Made by a program: the position numbers and the translations under genes
Notes under the pieces: generated by a model
What the model was told of the DNA's origin: nothing
What the model saw: the letters and a program-made list of their open reading frames with translations, nothing else
Database searches by the model: none
From: JAPLJC01 sp052326585
GTDB taxonomy: Bacteria; Desulfobacterota; Desulfobaccia; Desulfobaccales; 0-14-0-80-60-11
Direction of reading: 5' to 3'
Assembly (NCBI GenBank): GCA_052326585.1
Contig: JBKQLU010000056.1
Location: forward strand, 1 to 40,502
DNA: 40,502 nucleotides
Shown: piece by piece, positions 15,040 through 22,350 of the stretch
Layout of the letters: the number at the start of each line of letters is the position of its first letter
How positions within the stretch are numbered: the first letter of the stretch is position 1

Positions 15040-15483
15040 ATGGCCACTGAGATTTTGAAATTAACGGCAGAAGTTGTCATTTCCCATGCATCTATGACCG
15101 AATTATCTACCCAGGAATTGGTCGATGAAATTAAAGAGATTTACGGCGTCTTATCTTGTCTGGAATCGGGTGGGCTACCAGAGATCATGGCTTCTGAAAA
15201 AGCTTCCGGAGCCGGAGTGGTGAAGAAACCGTCAATACCTTTGAAAGACATCGTTACCGATAAATTTGTGGTCTGTCTCGAGTGTGGCAAAAAATGTCGG
15301 ACCTTGAAGGCACATATCAAGAAGGCCCACGGCTTATTGCCCAAAGAATACCTCAAACAATATGGGCTTGATCCGAAAAAATTCCCTCTGGTGAGCCGGG
15401 AATATTCGGCCAAGCGGAGTCAGATGGCCAAAGATAGAGGATTTGGAAAAGAGGGCGGCAGGAAGAAGGCGGCGGCTAAATAA
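15040..15483 (+). CDS. MucR/Ros-family zinc-finger transcriptional regulator
   Basis: 147 aa from ATG 15040, with GAGGAG at 15026-15032; an earlier in-frame ATG at 14992 is rejected. The prokaryotic zinc finger is C79-x2-C82-x9-H92-x4-H97 (CLECGKKCRTLKAHIKKAHG), followed by the conserved LLPKEYLKQYGLDPKKFPLV. The C-terminus is Lys-rich. MucR proteins bind AT-rich DNA as H-NS-like silencers or global regulators in alphaproteobacteria and are found in many deltaproteobacteria. The target is unknown; autoregulation at its AT-rich promoter is possible. Confidence 0.9.
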   Translation: MATEILKLTAEVVISHASMTELSTQELVDEIKEIYGVLSCLESGGLPEIMASEKASGAGVVKKPSIPLKDIVTDKFVVCLECGKKCRTLKAHIKKAHGLLPKEYLKQYGLDPKKFPLVSREYSAKRSQMAKDRGFGKEGGRKKAAAK

Positions 15484-15518
15484 GCGTCCCTACCCGCTCC
15501 TTAAAACGACTGCCAAAT

Positions 15519-15556
15519 CTCAGGAATGAGGCCGCGGGCCGGGCCTCATTCCTGAG
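15519..15556. terminator. Strong hairpin downstream of the MucR-like gene
   Basis: Perfect 15-bp stem CTCAGGAATGAGGCC / GGCCTCATTCCTGAG with an 8-nt loop, 35 bp past the stop. There is no T run on either side, so it may be a factor-dependent terminator or an mRNA-stabilising hairpin rather than a classical intrinsic terminator. Confidence 0.55.
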
Positions 15557-15746
15557 GTAGGTTTCCGGGGTTAAACTCGGAAAGAGAGGAGACTGCTTCC
15601 CTCAGGATTGAATTTTACCTTCGCTAAGGCAACTTGTTGCCTGCAGAGCGCTTGAGTTCCTAGAAAACCTCCCGTCAAGCAATCGAGAATTCCCTGCGTT
15701 TCCCCTGGGCGTCCAGGTGGGCGGGACTTTAATGACCGCCTGCCGG

Positions 15747-17408
15747 CTACAAGACCGCCGCGGCGCCCTCCCGGCCTGCCACCGGCACACTGAAGGTCCG
15801 CAAGATATGGTCCACCACCAGGGTGGTGAGCACGTTGCCCCCTTCCCGGCGGGTGGCGATGACCTCGATGTAATGCGGCACCCCGTATTCGTCGGTGAAG
15901 CTCAAGTGTTCGCCGTCCCGGAAGCCACCCCGGCGGAACCAGGCCTCCGGCGGCAACAGCCAGGTCTTGCCGTATCTGGCCTCGTACTTGAAATACGAGG
16001 TGGCATCAAAGGGGAACAACAGGTAAAGGGCCAGATCCTCCAAGGAGGCCGGACGCCCCAATTCCTTCTCTAAGGAGAGTCGCTCCCGCTCCAGTTGGGG
16101 TTCCGGGAGGGGAACCAGACCTCCCTCCTCCGCCAGGATCTGCCGCCATTTCTTGCCGTCATGGCGCTGGTACTCCAGAACTTTTTCATAGATCCAGGGC
16201 TCGGGCTCATAGAACGGCAGCGGCCCGTAGCGGCCGAGAAGCAGGTTCTGCAAGTCCAGCGAAGGTTGCTGGTACCGGCCGTGGAGGACATTATTCACCG
16301 CGGTGGTCCAGAGGATAGTGGAGCCCGGGGTGATCGCCCACCAGTTTCCCAACTCCACCTGAACCCGGGCCAACTCTTCCAGAATCTCGGGGGTGCGCTC
16401 CAGGAAGCCACCCCGGTCCGCCAGTTCAAAGACGTTCGTCAGCGCCCCGCCGGTAAGTTTGTAATAGGCCACGGTGGGGTCGTGGCCCCGGAAAGGGCTC
16501 TCAAAGGGCTCATAGATCTTGCGTTCCTGGCGCAGCAGGTTCGAAGACTGGATGAGTGCGGGGAGGTCCACTCCCACGGCCTTCTTGTTGTAGTCCTCCA
16601 GGGCCTGGATCAGGGTAAGGGCCGGCGCCTGGCCGTAGATGGCGCCGTAACCGTGGTCCGCCACATCCACCAGCTTCACCCCCGCCAGGATGGCGGCGCT
16701 CATGCGGCCGATGTCGTTGCCGTCGGTGTTGCAGCCGTGGTAGTGCAGGATGACTCCCGGAAAGGCCTGGCTCAGGGCGGCCACCAGCCCGCCCAGGCGC
16801 TTGGGCGTCCCCAATCCGGCGTAATTTTTGATGGAGACGATAACGTCCGGGCCGGTAACCGCAAGGATCTCCCGCACCTTGGCCACGTAGTAAGCATCGC
16901 TGTGCTCCTTGCCGGTGGAGAAGCAGATGCTGGGCATCAGCAGCCGCCCGGCCCGCTGCACCTCTTCGCAGACCGGGATCAGGTTGGGCACATGGTTGAG
17001 GAAATCGTAGACCCGCCAAACGTCCACGTAGCGGGCAAATTCCCGGACTACCAGGCGGATGACCTTTTCCGGATAATGGCGATAACCGAAGAGGGAGGCC
17101 CCCCGCACCACCGTCGTCAACAGGGTCCCGGGCATGGCCTTGCGGATGATGCGCAACCGCTGAAAGGGATTCACCTGGCGCCGCATCAGGTCGACGTGCA
17201 CCGAGGCGCCGCCGGACACTTCCACCGCGAAAAAACCGGCCGCCTCCCGGGCCGCGGCCACCCGGACACTGGTCATGGGCATCAGCCGGTTCTTGAAGTC
17301 GGACTGGGAGACGTCCCGCTCATTGTCGCACAGGTAATAGCCGTCCACCTGCCGCAGGGCCTCCAGGATGGCCGCCGGCGCCATACCTCTATTGATCTTG
17401 GGCTCCAT
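15747..17408 (-). CDS. Carboxyltransferase subunit, pyruvate carboxylase B-like, no biotin domain
   Basis: 553 aa. HMGL-like TIM barrel plus the pyruvate-carboxylase C-terminal domain. Landmarks align with the PycB/OadA family but diverge: RDVSQSDFKNRLM replaces the usual RDAHQSLLATR, LHYHGCNTDGN replaces HTHDTSG (HxH metal ligands kept), and VSIKNYAGLGTPKR keeps the Lys expected to be carboxylated. The C-terminus ends without a biotin-attachment AMKM motif. It would transfer carboxyl from carboxybiotin to pyruvate or another 2-oxo acid. It lies downstream of a biotin carboxylase gene on the same strand, separated by a small secreted-protein gene. The substrate is uncertain. Confidence 0.85.
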   Translation of the reverse strand: MEPKINRGMAPAAILEALRQVDGYYLCDNERDVSQSDFKNRLMPMTSVRVAAAREAAGFFAVEVSGGASVHVDLMRRQVNPFQRLRIIRKAMPGTLLTTVVRGASLFGYRHYPEKVIRLVVREFARYVDVWRVYDFLNHVPNLIPVCEEVQRAGRLLMPSICFSTGKEHSDAYYVAKVREILAVTGPDVIVSIKNYAGLGTPKRLGGLVAALSQAFPGVILHYHGCNTDGNDIGRMSAAILAGVKLVDVADHGYGAIYGQAPALTLIQALEDYNKKAVGVDLPALIQSSNLLRQERKIYEPFESPFRGHDPTVAYYKLTGGALTNVFELADRGGFLERTPEILEELARVQVELGNWWAITPGSTILWTTAVNNVLHGRYQQPSLDLQNLLLGRYGPLPFYEPEPWIYEKVLEYQRHDGKKWRQILAEEGGLVPLPEPQLERERLSLEKELGRPASLEDLALYLLFPFDATSYFKYEARYGKTWLLPPEAWFRRGGFRDGEHLSFTDEYGVPHYIEVIATRREGGNVLTTLVVDHILRTFSVPVAGREGAAAVL

Positions 17409-17419
17409 GGTTCACGCCT

Positions 17420-17470
17420 TAAAAAAAGTTTCGAGTTTCGAGTTTTTAGAGTTCAACTGAACTTTGAACT
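17420..17470. repeat. Direct repeat A with TTTCGAG heptamers
   Basis: AAAGTTTCGAGTTTCGAG followed by TTTTTAGAGTTCAACT and TTTGAACT. A second copy with three heptamer units is at 18041-18094 in the same orientation. The pair brackets the secreted-protein gene at 17647-18027. Confidence 0.8.
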
Positions 17471-17646
17471 GCTGATCTTTCTCCCAAAAGCCTAATCAGC
17501 GCTGCAATCGCTGGCAATAGTTTGCTTGTCGTATCCAGTCTGCGTCTTCTCCGAAAGCCCCAAGCCTCGCAAGTCTGGAGCAACAACACTAAACTTGCTC
17601 GCCAGAGCTGGCATAACCTTACGCCACTCATGACCTGCTATCTGTT

Positions 17647-18027
17647 TCATTCGATTGTAAAGATTTCTACCCTACCCGCCCCAATGCCTTTAGTTTTCTG
17701 GTTGGAAAGAATACCTCCTGCGATGGTCGCTTCGTAGGTGTCGCCACCGGGGGACCATTGGTAATCAAGAATTAATTTATTCCCTTCTTGGCGCTTCGCC
17801 AATATAGGGAAGGTTAATCGCTCCGGGGGCAAACCGCGAAATTCCATGATCTCAGTTAACTCATCTCCCCGAATATATATCACTGCTGACACGCCATCGC
17901 CTCTATAGACATATTTCACCCCACTTTGACCCTTGACGAGGTCCTCGGCGTTCTGGGCCTGTCCGGTGGACGCGGCCGCCAACACCAGCATGAAGGCCGC
18001 CATTAATGCAAAACTTAGAGTTTTCAT
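17647..18027 (-). CDS. Small secreted protein, 126 aa, function unknown
   Basis: ATG 18027 with GAGGAGC upstream. Signal peptide MKTLSFALMAAFMLVLAAAS, cleaved near TGQA|QN (about residue 25). The mature part is a small beta-rich domain (VKYVYRGDGVSAVIYIRGDE, LPPERLTFPILAKRQEGNKL, DYQWSPGGDTYEATIAGG). No family is recognised. Its position between the biotin carboxylase and carboxyltransferase genes, bracketed by two direct repeats, suggests it was inserted into that operon. Confidence 0.7.
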   Translation of the reverse strand: MKTLSFALMAAFMLVLAAASTGQAQNAEDLVKGQSGVKYVYRGDGVSAVIYIRGDELTEIMEFRGLPPERLTFPILAKRQEGNKLILDYQWSPGGDTYEATIAGGILSNQKTKGIGAGRVEIFTIE

Positions 18028-18040
18028 GTGTTGCTCCTCT

Positions 18041-18094
18041 TAAAAGAAAGTTTCGAGTTTCGAGTTTCGAGTTTTTAGAGTTTAACTTTGAACT
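18041..18094. repeat. Direct repeat B with TTTCGAG heptamers
   Basis: Same sequence as 17420-17470 but with three tandem TTTCGAG units instead of two and a 6-bp gap in the distal part. It lies just 5' of the secreted-protein gene and right after the biotin carboxylase stop. Confidence 0.8.
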
Positions 18095-18097
18095 CTC

Positions 18098-19549
18098 TCA
18101 CTGGGCATAAGGATTTTTGCCGTGGGCGTTGATCTCGGCAATGAGGCGGGCAATCTTGTCCACCTCGCGTTCCTCTTCCCGATAATCGAGGAGTTGCGGG
18201 TGCTCGTCGATGTAGGCGGTATCCAGCTTCATGGCGATGAAGTCCGGCTCCTGGACGATCTGCTGAAAGTAGGGGATGGTGGTCTTGACCCCAATGATCA
18301 GGAACCCCTTCAGGGTCCTGGACATGCGGTCCACCGCCTCCCGCCAGTTGAAGCCGTAAACCGTGAGCTTCACCATCATCGAGTCATAATAAGGCGTAAT
18401 TTCGTAGCCCTGGTAGATGCTGCCGTCCAGCCGGACCCCGTGGCCGCCGGGTGACTGGTAGACCTGGACCATGCCGGGGCTGGAGAGAAAGTCGTTCTTG
18501 GGGTCTTCGGCGTTGATCCGCAACTCGATGGCGCAGCCGCGCTCCACCACCTGCTCCTGAGTGAAGCTGATGGGCGCGCCCATGGCGATGAGGAGCTGCT
18601 CCCGGACTATGTCGATACCGGTGATCATCTCGGTTACGGTGTGCTCCACCTGCAAACGGGTGTTCACCTCCAGGAAGTAGTAGCTCCCGTCCGGCTCTAC
18701 CAGGAACTCCACCGTGCCGGCGCTGAGATAATTGGCCTTCTTAACGACCCGCACCGCGCCGGCGCAGATTTCCTGCAGCAGGGGCGGCGCCAGCCCCGCG
18801 GGGGCGACCTCGATGAGTTTCTGGTGGCGGCGCTGGATAGAGCAGTTACGGGTGCCGAGATGCACTACGTTGCCGGAGGCGTCGGCCAGGATCTGCACTT
18901 CCACGTGCCGCGGCCGGTTTATCCGCTTTTCCAAATAGATGGCCGGGTCCCCGAAGGACATCAGGGCCTCGGCCCGGGATCGCCCCAGACCGTCCAGCAG
19001 TTGCTTCTCGTCATCCACCTGGCGAATGCCCCGCCCGCCGCCGCCGCAGACGGCCTTGATCATGAGGGGATAGCCGTTTTTAGCCGCGAAATCGAGGGCC
19101 TGCCGCTCCCCCGGGGCCCCCGGAGGCAGGCTGACGGTGGCGGGGATCACCGGGAGGCCGGCTTCCTGGGCGGTCTTGCGGGCCAGCACCTTGCTCCCCA
19201 GGCTGCGGATCACCTCCGGGGGCGGCCCGACAAAAATTAGACCGGCGTCGGTACAGGCTAAGGGGAAGTCGGCATTCTCCGCCAGAAAGCCATAGCCCGG
19301 GTGGATCGCCTGGGCCCCGGTCTCTCTGGCCGCGTCGATAATCTTGCCGATATCCAGGTAATCTTTCCGGGGGCCGGGGCCGATGCAGACCGCCTCATCC
19401 GCCCGCATGATATGGTAGGCGTCCTTGTCGGTCTCCTCATAGATCACCACCACCTGGAGGCCCAACTCCTGGGCCGAGCGCATGATGCGCAAGGCGATTT
19501 CCCCCCGGTTGGCGATGAGAATCTTGTCAATCTTTCCTCTGGCCGACAT
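18098..19549 (-). CDS. Biotin carboxylase subunit (AccC/PycA-like)
   Basis: 483 aa from ATG 19549 (MSARGKIDKILIANRGEIAL). ATP-grasp enzyme that carboxylates biotin using bicarbonate and ATP. Visible are the N-terminal KILIANRGEIALRIMRSA, the glycine-rich ATP loop KAVCGGGGRGIRQ, the catalytic FLEVNTRLQVEHTVTE, and the C-terminal biotin-carboxylase domain (RINAEDPKNDFLSSPG). The C-terminal extension to HGKNPYAQ is slightly longer than AccC and typical of PycA subunits. Paired with the downstream carboxyltransferase it would form a two-subunit carboxylase; no biotin carrier is encoded in the window. Confidence 0.9.
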   Translation of the reverse strand: MSARGKIDKILIANRGEIALRIMRSAQELGLQVVVIYEETDKDAYHIMRADEAVCIGPGPRKDYLDIGKIIDAARETGAQAIHPGYGFLAENADFPLACTDAGLIFVGPPPEVIRSLGSKVLARKTAQEAGLPVIPATVSLPPGAPGERQALDFAAKNGYPLMIKAVCGGGGRGIRQVDDEKQLLDGLGRSRAEALMSFGDPAIYLEKRINRPRHVEVQILADASGNVVHLGTRNCSIQRRHQKLIEVAPAGLAPPLLQEICAGAVRVVKKANYLSAGTVEFLVEPDGSYYFLEVNTRLQVEHTVTEMITGIDIVREQLLIAMGAPISFTQEQVVERGCAIELRINAEDPKNDFLSSPGMVQVYQSPGGHGVRLDGSIYQGYEITPYYDSMMVKLTVYGFNWREAVDRMSRTLKGFLIIGVKTTIPYFQQIVQEPDFIAMKLDTAYIDEHPQLLDYREEEREVDKIARLIAEINAHGKNPYAQ

Positions 19550-20270
19550 GAGGACGCCGCCCTCCCTTACCCTGGGGCTGCCAGGCTGGCAGCCGGTCTG
19601 AAAGCCGTTTCCACGCCGGGTCGAATCCCGGTTCCCCCTCGGGTTCCCGGCCTCCCGGCGCCTTTGGATGAAAAATATATCATGCCGGGCCGTCCGGGAC
19701 ACCGGAAAATTCGCGCCGGCCCGATTTGCCGCTTATTGGCCGGATAAGAAATTCTTACAATCCAAGAATAAATTCCATAAGAATTTGGCAGCACCTGGTA
19801 AAGATTGGCTATCTTTTGACCTATCATACTAATGTTATTACGCTTTAAAAATCAATCGGTATTGGCATTATTCTTGATACTTGTGCGGTGAGACCTCTCC
19901 CCAAGGGGTCAGGAAAATAGATAACTCAAATTAAGTATTTCGGCCCCAGAACCGATCTTATTGGCAGCCGGCTCATGCTGGCAGGCGCTTTCGCCCGCAA
20001 CCGGGTAGCGCCCCTCAGGCTCCTGACCCGGTCGCGGCCGGTTTCCTGGAGCGGGCGCTTTTCCCAGAAAAGCTAGTTTGCCCCGGCCACCTGAAGAGCG
20101 GCTGCGGCTCAGGTCCTTATCTGCTTGCCGGCTGACGGAGCCTATAGGAGCCTGCTGTCCCCCCAGGGAAACTGAAAATCCGGCCGCGAGGCTTCCCCGC
20201 CGCCCTGCCAGGCCGGGGGCTCGCGGAGGAGAGCAAGGCGCTAAGATGATTATCTCATGGAGGTAGCGGA
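19550..20270. other. Long intergenic region before the gas vesicle regulator
   Basis: About 720 bp separating the biotin carboxylase gene from the divergently transcribed sigma54 activator. It contains AT-rich sequence at 19740-19950, a -24/-12-like site at 19863-19878, and a GC-rich stretch with several short complementary segments at about 19970-20075. No open frame here looks real. Confidence 0.6.
19863..19878 (+). promoter_or_regulatory. Possible sigma54 (-24/-12) promoter upstream of the activator gene
   Basis: TGGCAT, five bases, TTGAT fits the TGGCAC-N5-TTGC pattern with correct spacing and both invariant GG, but the -12 GC is GA. It points toward the activator gene at 20271, about 390 bp away, and would allow autoregulation. 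Weaker than the site at 28103. Confidence 0.35.
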
Positions 20271-21662
20271 ATGCCCATAGGCCCAGGGGTATTGATTGTC
20301 GATGACGACCAGGATCTCCGGGAGATCCTGGCCCACGTGGTCCGTAAAGAAGGGTTCACGGCGCTGACCGCGGCGGACGGCGGCTCGGCCCTGGAGATGC
20401 TGCGTCTCCAGGGCGCCGAGGTGATGTTGGCGGACGTGCATCTACCCGACCGGGACGGCCTGGAGCTGCTGCAGAAGGCCCGGGAGCTGGACCCGGACCT
20501 GCCGGTAATCATGATCACCGCCTATGCCGGGGTCAACCAGGCGGTGGCGGCCATGCGGGCCGGAGCCCACGATTATCTCGCCAAGCCCTTCCAGCACCGG
20601 GAGGTCATCCGCCTGCTGCACCGGGCTTTGGGGGAGCGGCAGCGGCACAGGGGGATCGGGGCCAGATCGGCTGGAGATAACTGTTGCTGCCTCAGGGAGT
20701 CCATGGGGCCCAGCGCTGCCGTCGGCAGGCTGATCACCGCAGTCGACCGGGTGGCGCACTCCGATTTTTCGGTGGTCATCCTGGGAGAGACCGGCTCCGG
20801 CAAGGAGTTGGTGGCGGCAGCCATTCACCGTTACAGCCCGCGGGCCGCCGGCCCCTTTGTGGCGGTGGACTGCGGCGCCATCCCCGAGGCCCTGTTGGAG
20901 AGCGAACTGTTCGGCTACGAAAAGGGGGCCTTCACCAGCGCCGACGCCAGGAAAGTAGGCAAATTGGAAGTAGCCCGGGGAGGAACCCTGTTTTTGGATG
21001 AGATTTCCAACCTGCCTCCGGGCTCCCAGGCCAAACTGCTCCGGGTCTTGCAGGAAAAGACGATCCAGCGGCTGGGGGGCAACCTCCCCTTGAAAGTGGA
21101 TATCCGGCTGCTGGCCGCCACCAATCAGGACCTGGAAGAGGTGGTGGCGGCCGGCGGCTTCCGGCGGGACCTGTACTACCGCCTGAATGAATTCAGCATC
21201 CACCTGCCGCCTCTCCGGGACCGCCAGGAAGACATTCCCTACCTGGCCGGGCGCTTTCTGGACCAGACCAACGCCGAACTCCACAAGGAGGTGAAAAGGT
21301 TCTCCGAGGGCGCCCTGGAGGTCCTCTCCTCTTACCTGTGGCCGGGCAATGTCCGGGAGTTGCGCTCCGTCATCCGCCGGGCGGTGCTCCTGGCCAGGGA
21401 CCTGATCACCCCGGGCCATCTTAATATCCAGGGGGCCGGGGCGCCGGCGCCCCCCCTGCCGCCGCGCACCCCGGAGGCCTCCTGGCGGGAGAGCTCCCTC
21501 AAGGAGATCGTGCGCCTCAATGTGGAGCGGGTGGAAAAGGAGGTTCTCACCCAGGCGTTGCAGCAGACCCATGGCAACAAGGCCAAAGCCGCCCGGATGC
21601 TTTGCATCGACTACAAGACCATGCACCTGAAAGTCAAACAGCACGGCATCAATTGCCACTGA
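20271..21662 (+). CDS. NtrC-family sigma54-dependent response regulator
   Basis: 463 aa. Receiver domain (VLIVDDDQDL; phospho-acceptor Asp55 in LADVHLPDRDG; Lys105 in LAKPF), AAA+ domain with Walker A GETGSGKE at 172-179, the sigma54-contact loop as GAFTSA (219-224, G to S variant of GAFTGA), Walker B GGTLFLDEIS at 237-246, and a Fis-type helix-turn-helix at the C-terminus (TLQQ-like THGNKAKAARMLCIDYKTMH). The start ATG follows TGGAGGTAG. First gene of the gas vesicle cluster, 8 bp before the Hsp20 gene. It is the obvious candidate activator of the sigma54 promoter at 28103. Confidence 0.93.
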   Translation: MPIGPGVLIVDDDQDLREILAHVVRKEGFTALTAADGGSALEMLRLQGAEVMLADVHLPDRDGLELLQKARELDPDLPVIMITAYAGVNQAVAAMRAGAHDYLAKPFQHREVIRLLHRALGERQRHRGIGARSAGDNCCCLRESMGPSAAVGRLITAVDRVAHSDFSVVILGETGSGKELVAAAIHRYSPRAAGPFVAVDCGAIPEALLESELFGYEKGAFTSADARKVGKLEVARGGTLFLDEISNLPPGSQAKLLRVLQEKTIQRLGGNLPLKVDIRLLAATNQDLEEVVAAGGFRRDLYYRLNEFSIHLPPLRDRQEDIPYLAGRFLDQTNAELHKEVKRFSEGALEVLSSYLWPGNVRELRSVIRRAVLLARDLITPGHLNIQGAGAPAPPLPPRTPEASWRESSLKEIVRLNVERVEKEVLTQALQQTHGNKAKAARMLCIDYKTMHLKVKQHGINCH

Positions 21663-21670
21663 GGTGAAAT

Positions 21671-22189
21671 ATGAGCAAAAAAGTAGAAAGCCCGAAAAGA
21701 GAGGCGGAATGGAGCGCCGGCGTCGGCAGCATGTTCAAGGGCCTGGCGAACCTGGTGGAAAAGCTGGGAGACCTGGCTGAAAAAGGGGAACAACTAAAAA
21801 AATCCGGTCAATTTGAGACCAAGGAGGGCCTCCGGGGAACTTATGGTTTCAACGTCCGGATGGGAGGGCTCAAGGGCGAGGAAGTCCATGTGGAGCCCTT
21901 TGGCAACCTGCGCCAGGATGTCAGGTCCGGCGAAACCGAGGTTCAGGAGGTACGGGAGCCGGTGGTGGATCTCTTTAAAGAGCAGGACCACCTCCTGATC
22001 ATCGCCGAGATGCCCGGCATCCGGGCCGGGGACATCCGGCTCGAGGTGCAGGGCGATCTCCTGACCATGATGGCGGAGAGAGACGGGAAGAGGTACCGCA
22101 AGGAACTGCTGCTACCCGAGCCCTATCCCCGGGAGAAGATGAAGATCACCTGCAATAACGGCATCCTGGAGATCAGGTGCCGGAAGTGA
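21671..22189 (+). CDS. gvpH: Hsp20/alpha-crystallin family protein, GvpH-like
   Basis: 172 aa. An N-terminal region with amphipathic helix (FKGLANLVEKLGDLAEKGEQ) and a YGFNVRMGGLKGEEVHVEPF segment is followed from about residue 95 by an alpha-crystallin fold (VDLFKEQDHLLIIAEMPGIR, LTMMAERDGKRYRKELLLP, NGILEIRCRK). The RYGF-type segment and gene context match GvpH, a small heat-shock protein associated with gas vesicle clusters that is thought to keep Gvp proteins soluble. Stop-to-start distance from the regulator is 8 bp, so they are cotranscribed. The symbol rests on context plus domain. Confidence 0.8.
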   Translation: MSKKVESPKREAEWSAGVGSMFKGLANLVEKLGDLAEKGEQLKKSGQFETKEGLRGTYGFNVRMGGLKGEEVHVEPFGNLRQDVRSGETEVQEVREPVVDLFKEQDHLLIIAEMPGIRAGDIRLEVQGDLLTMMAERDGKRYRKELLLPEPYPREKMKITCNNGILEIRCRK

Positions 22190-22350
22190 GGGAGCCTGGC
22201 GGGGTTCGGGGTCGGCTCGCCGGAGCCGCTTAAGCAGCCGCGCTTGACCGCCGCCGGCCTCAGGCCCGGCCAGGGTCATGGCATTACCGGGTGCGGAATC
22301 ATTCCCATGACGATTATACAACTGCTGCCGCTTCACCAAGGAGAAGATGG

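Noticed and set aside
16095..17495. 466-aa plus-strand frame opposite the carboxyltransferase
   Set aside because: Shadow of a recognised protein, with no domain of its own.
17471..17640. Possible gene remnant between repeat A and the secreted-protein gene
   Set aside because: Frames on both strands are short, with no family likeness and no start signals; treated as noncoding.
22200..22350. Sigma54-like TGGCATTACCGGGTGC before the CDC48 gene
   Set aside because: Spacing is one base too long and the -12 half lacks TTGC, and the gene is only 160 bp behind a cotranscribed one.
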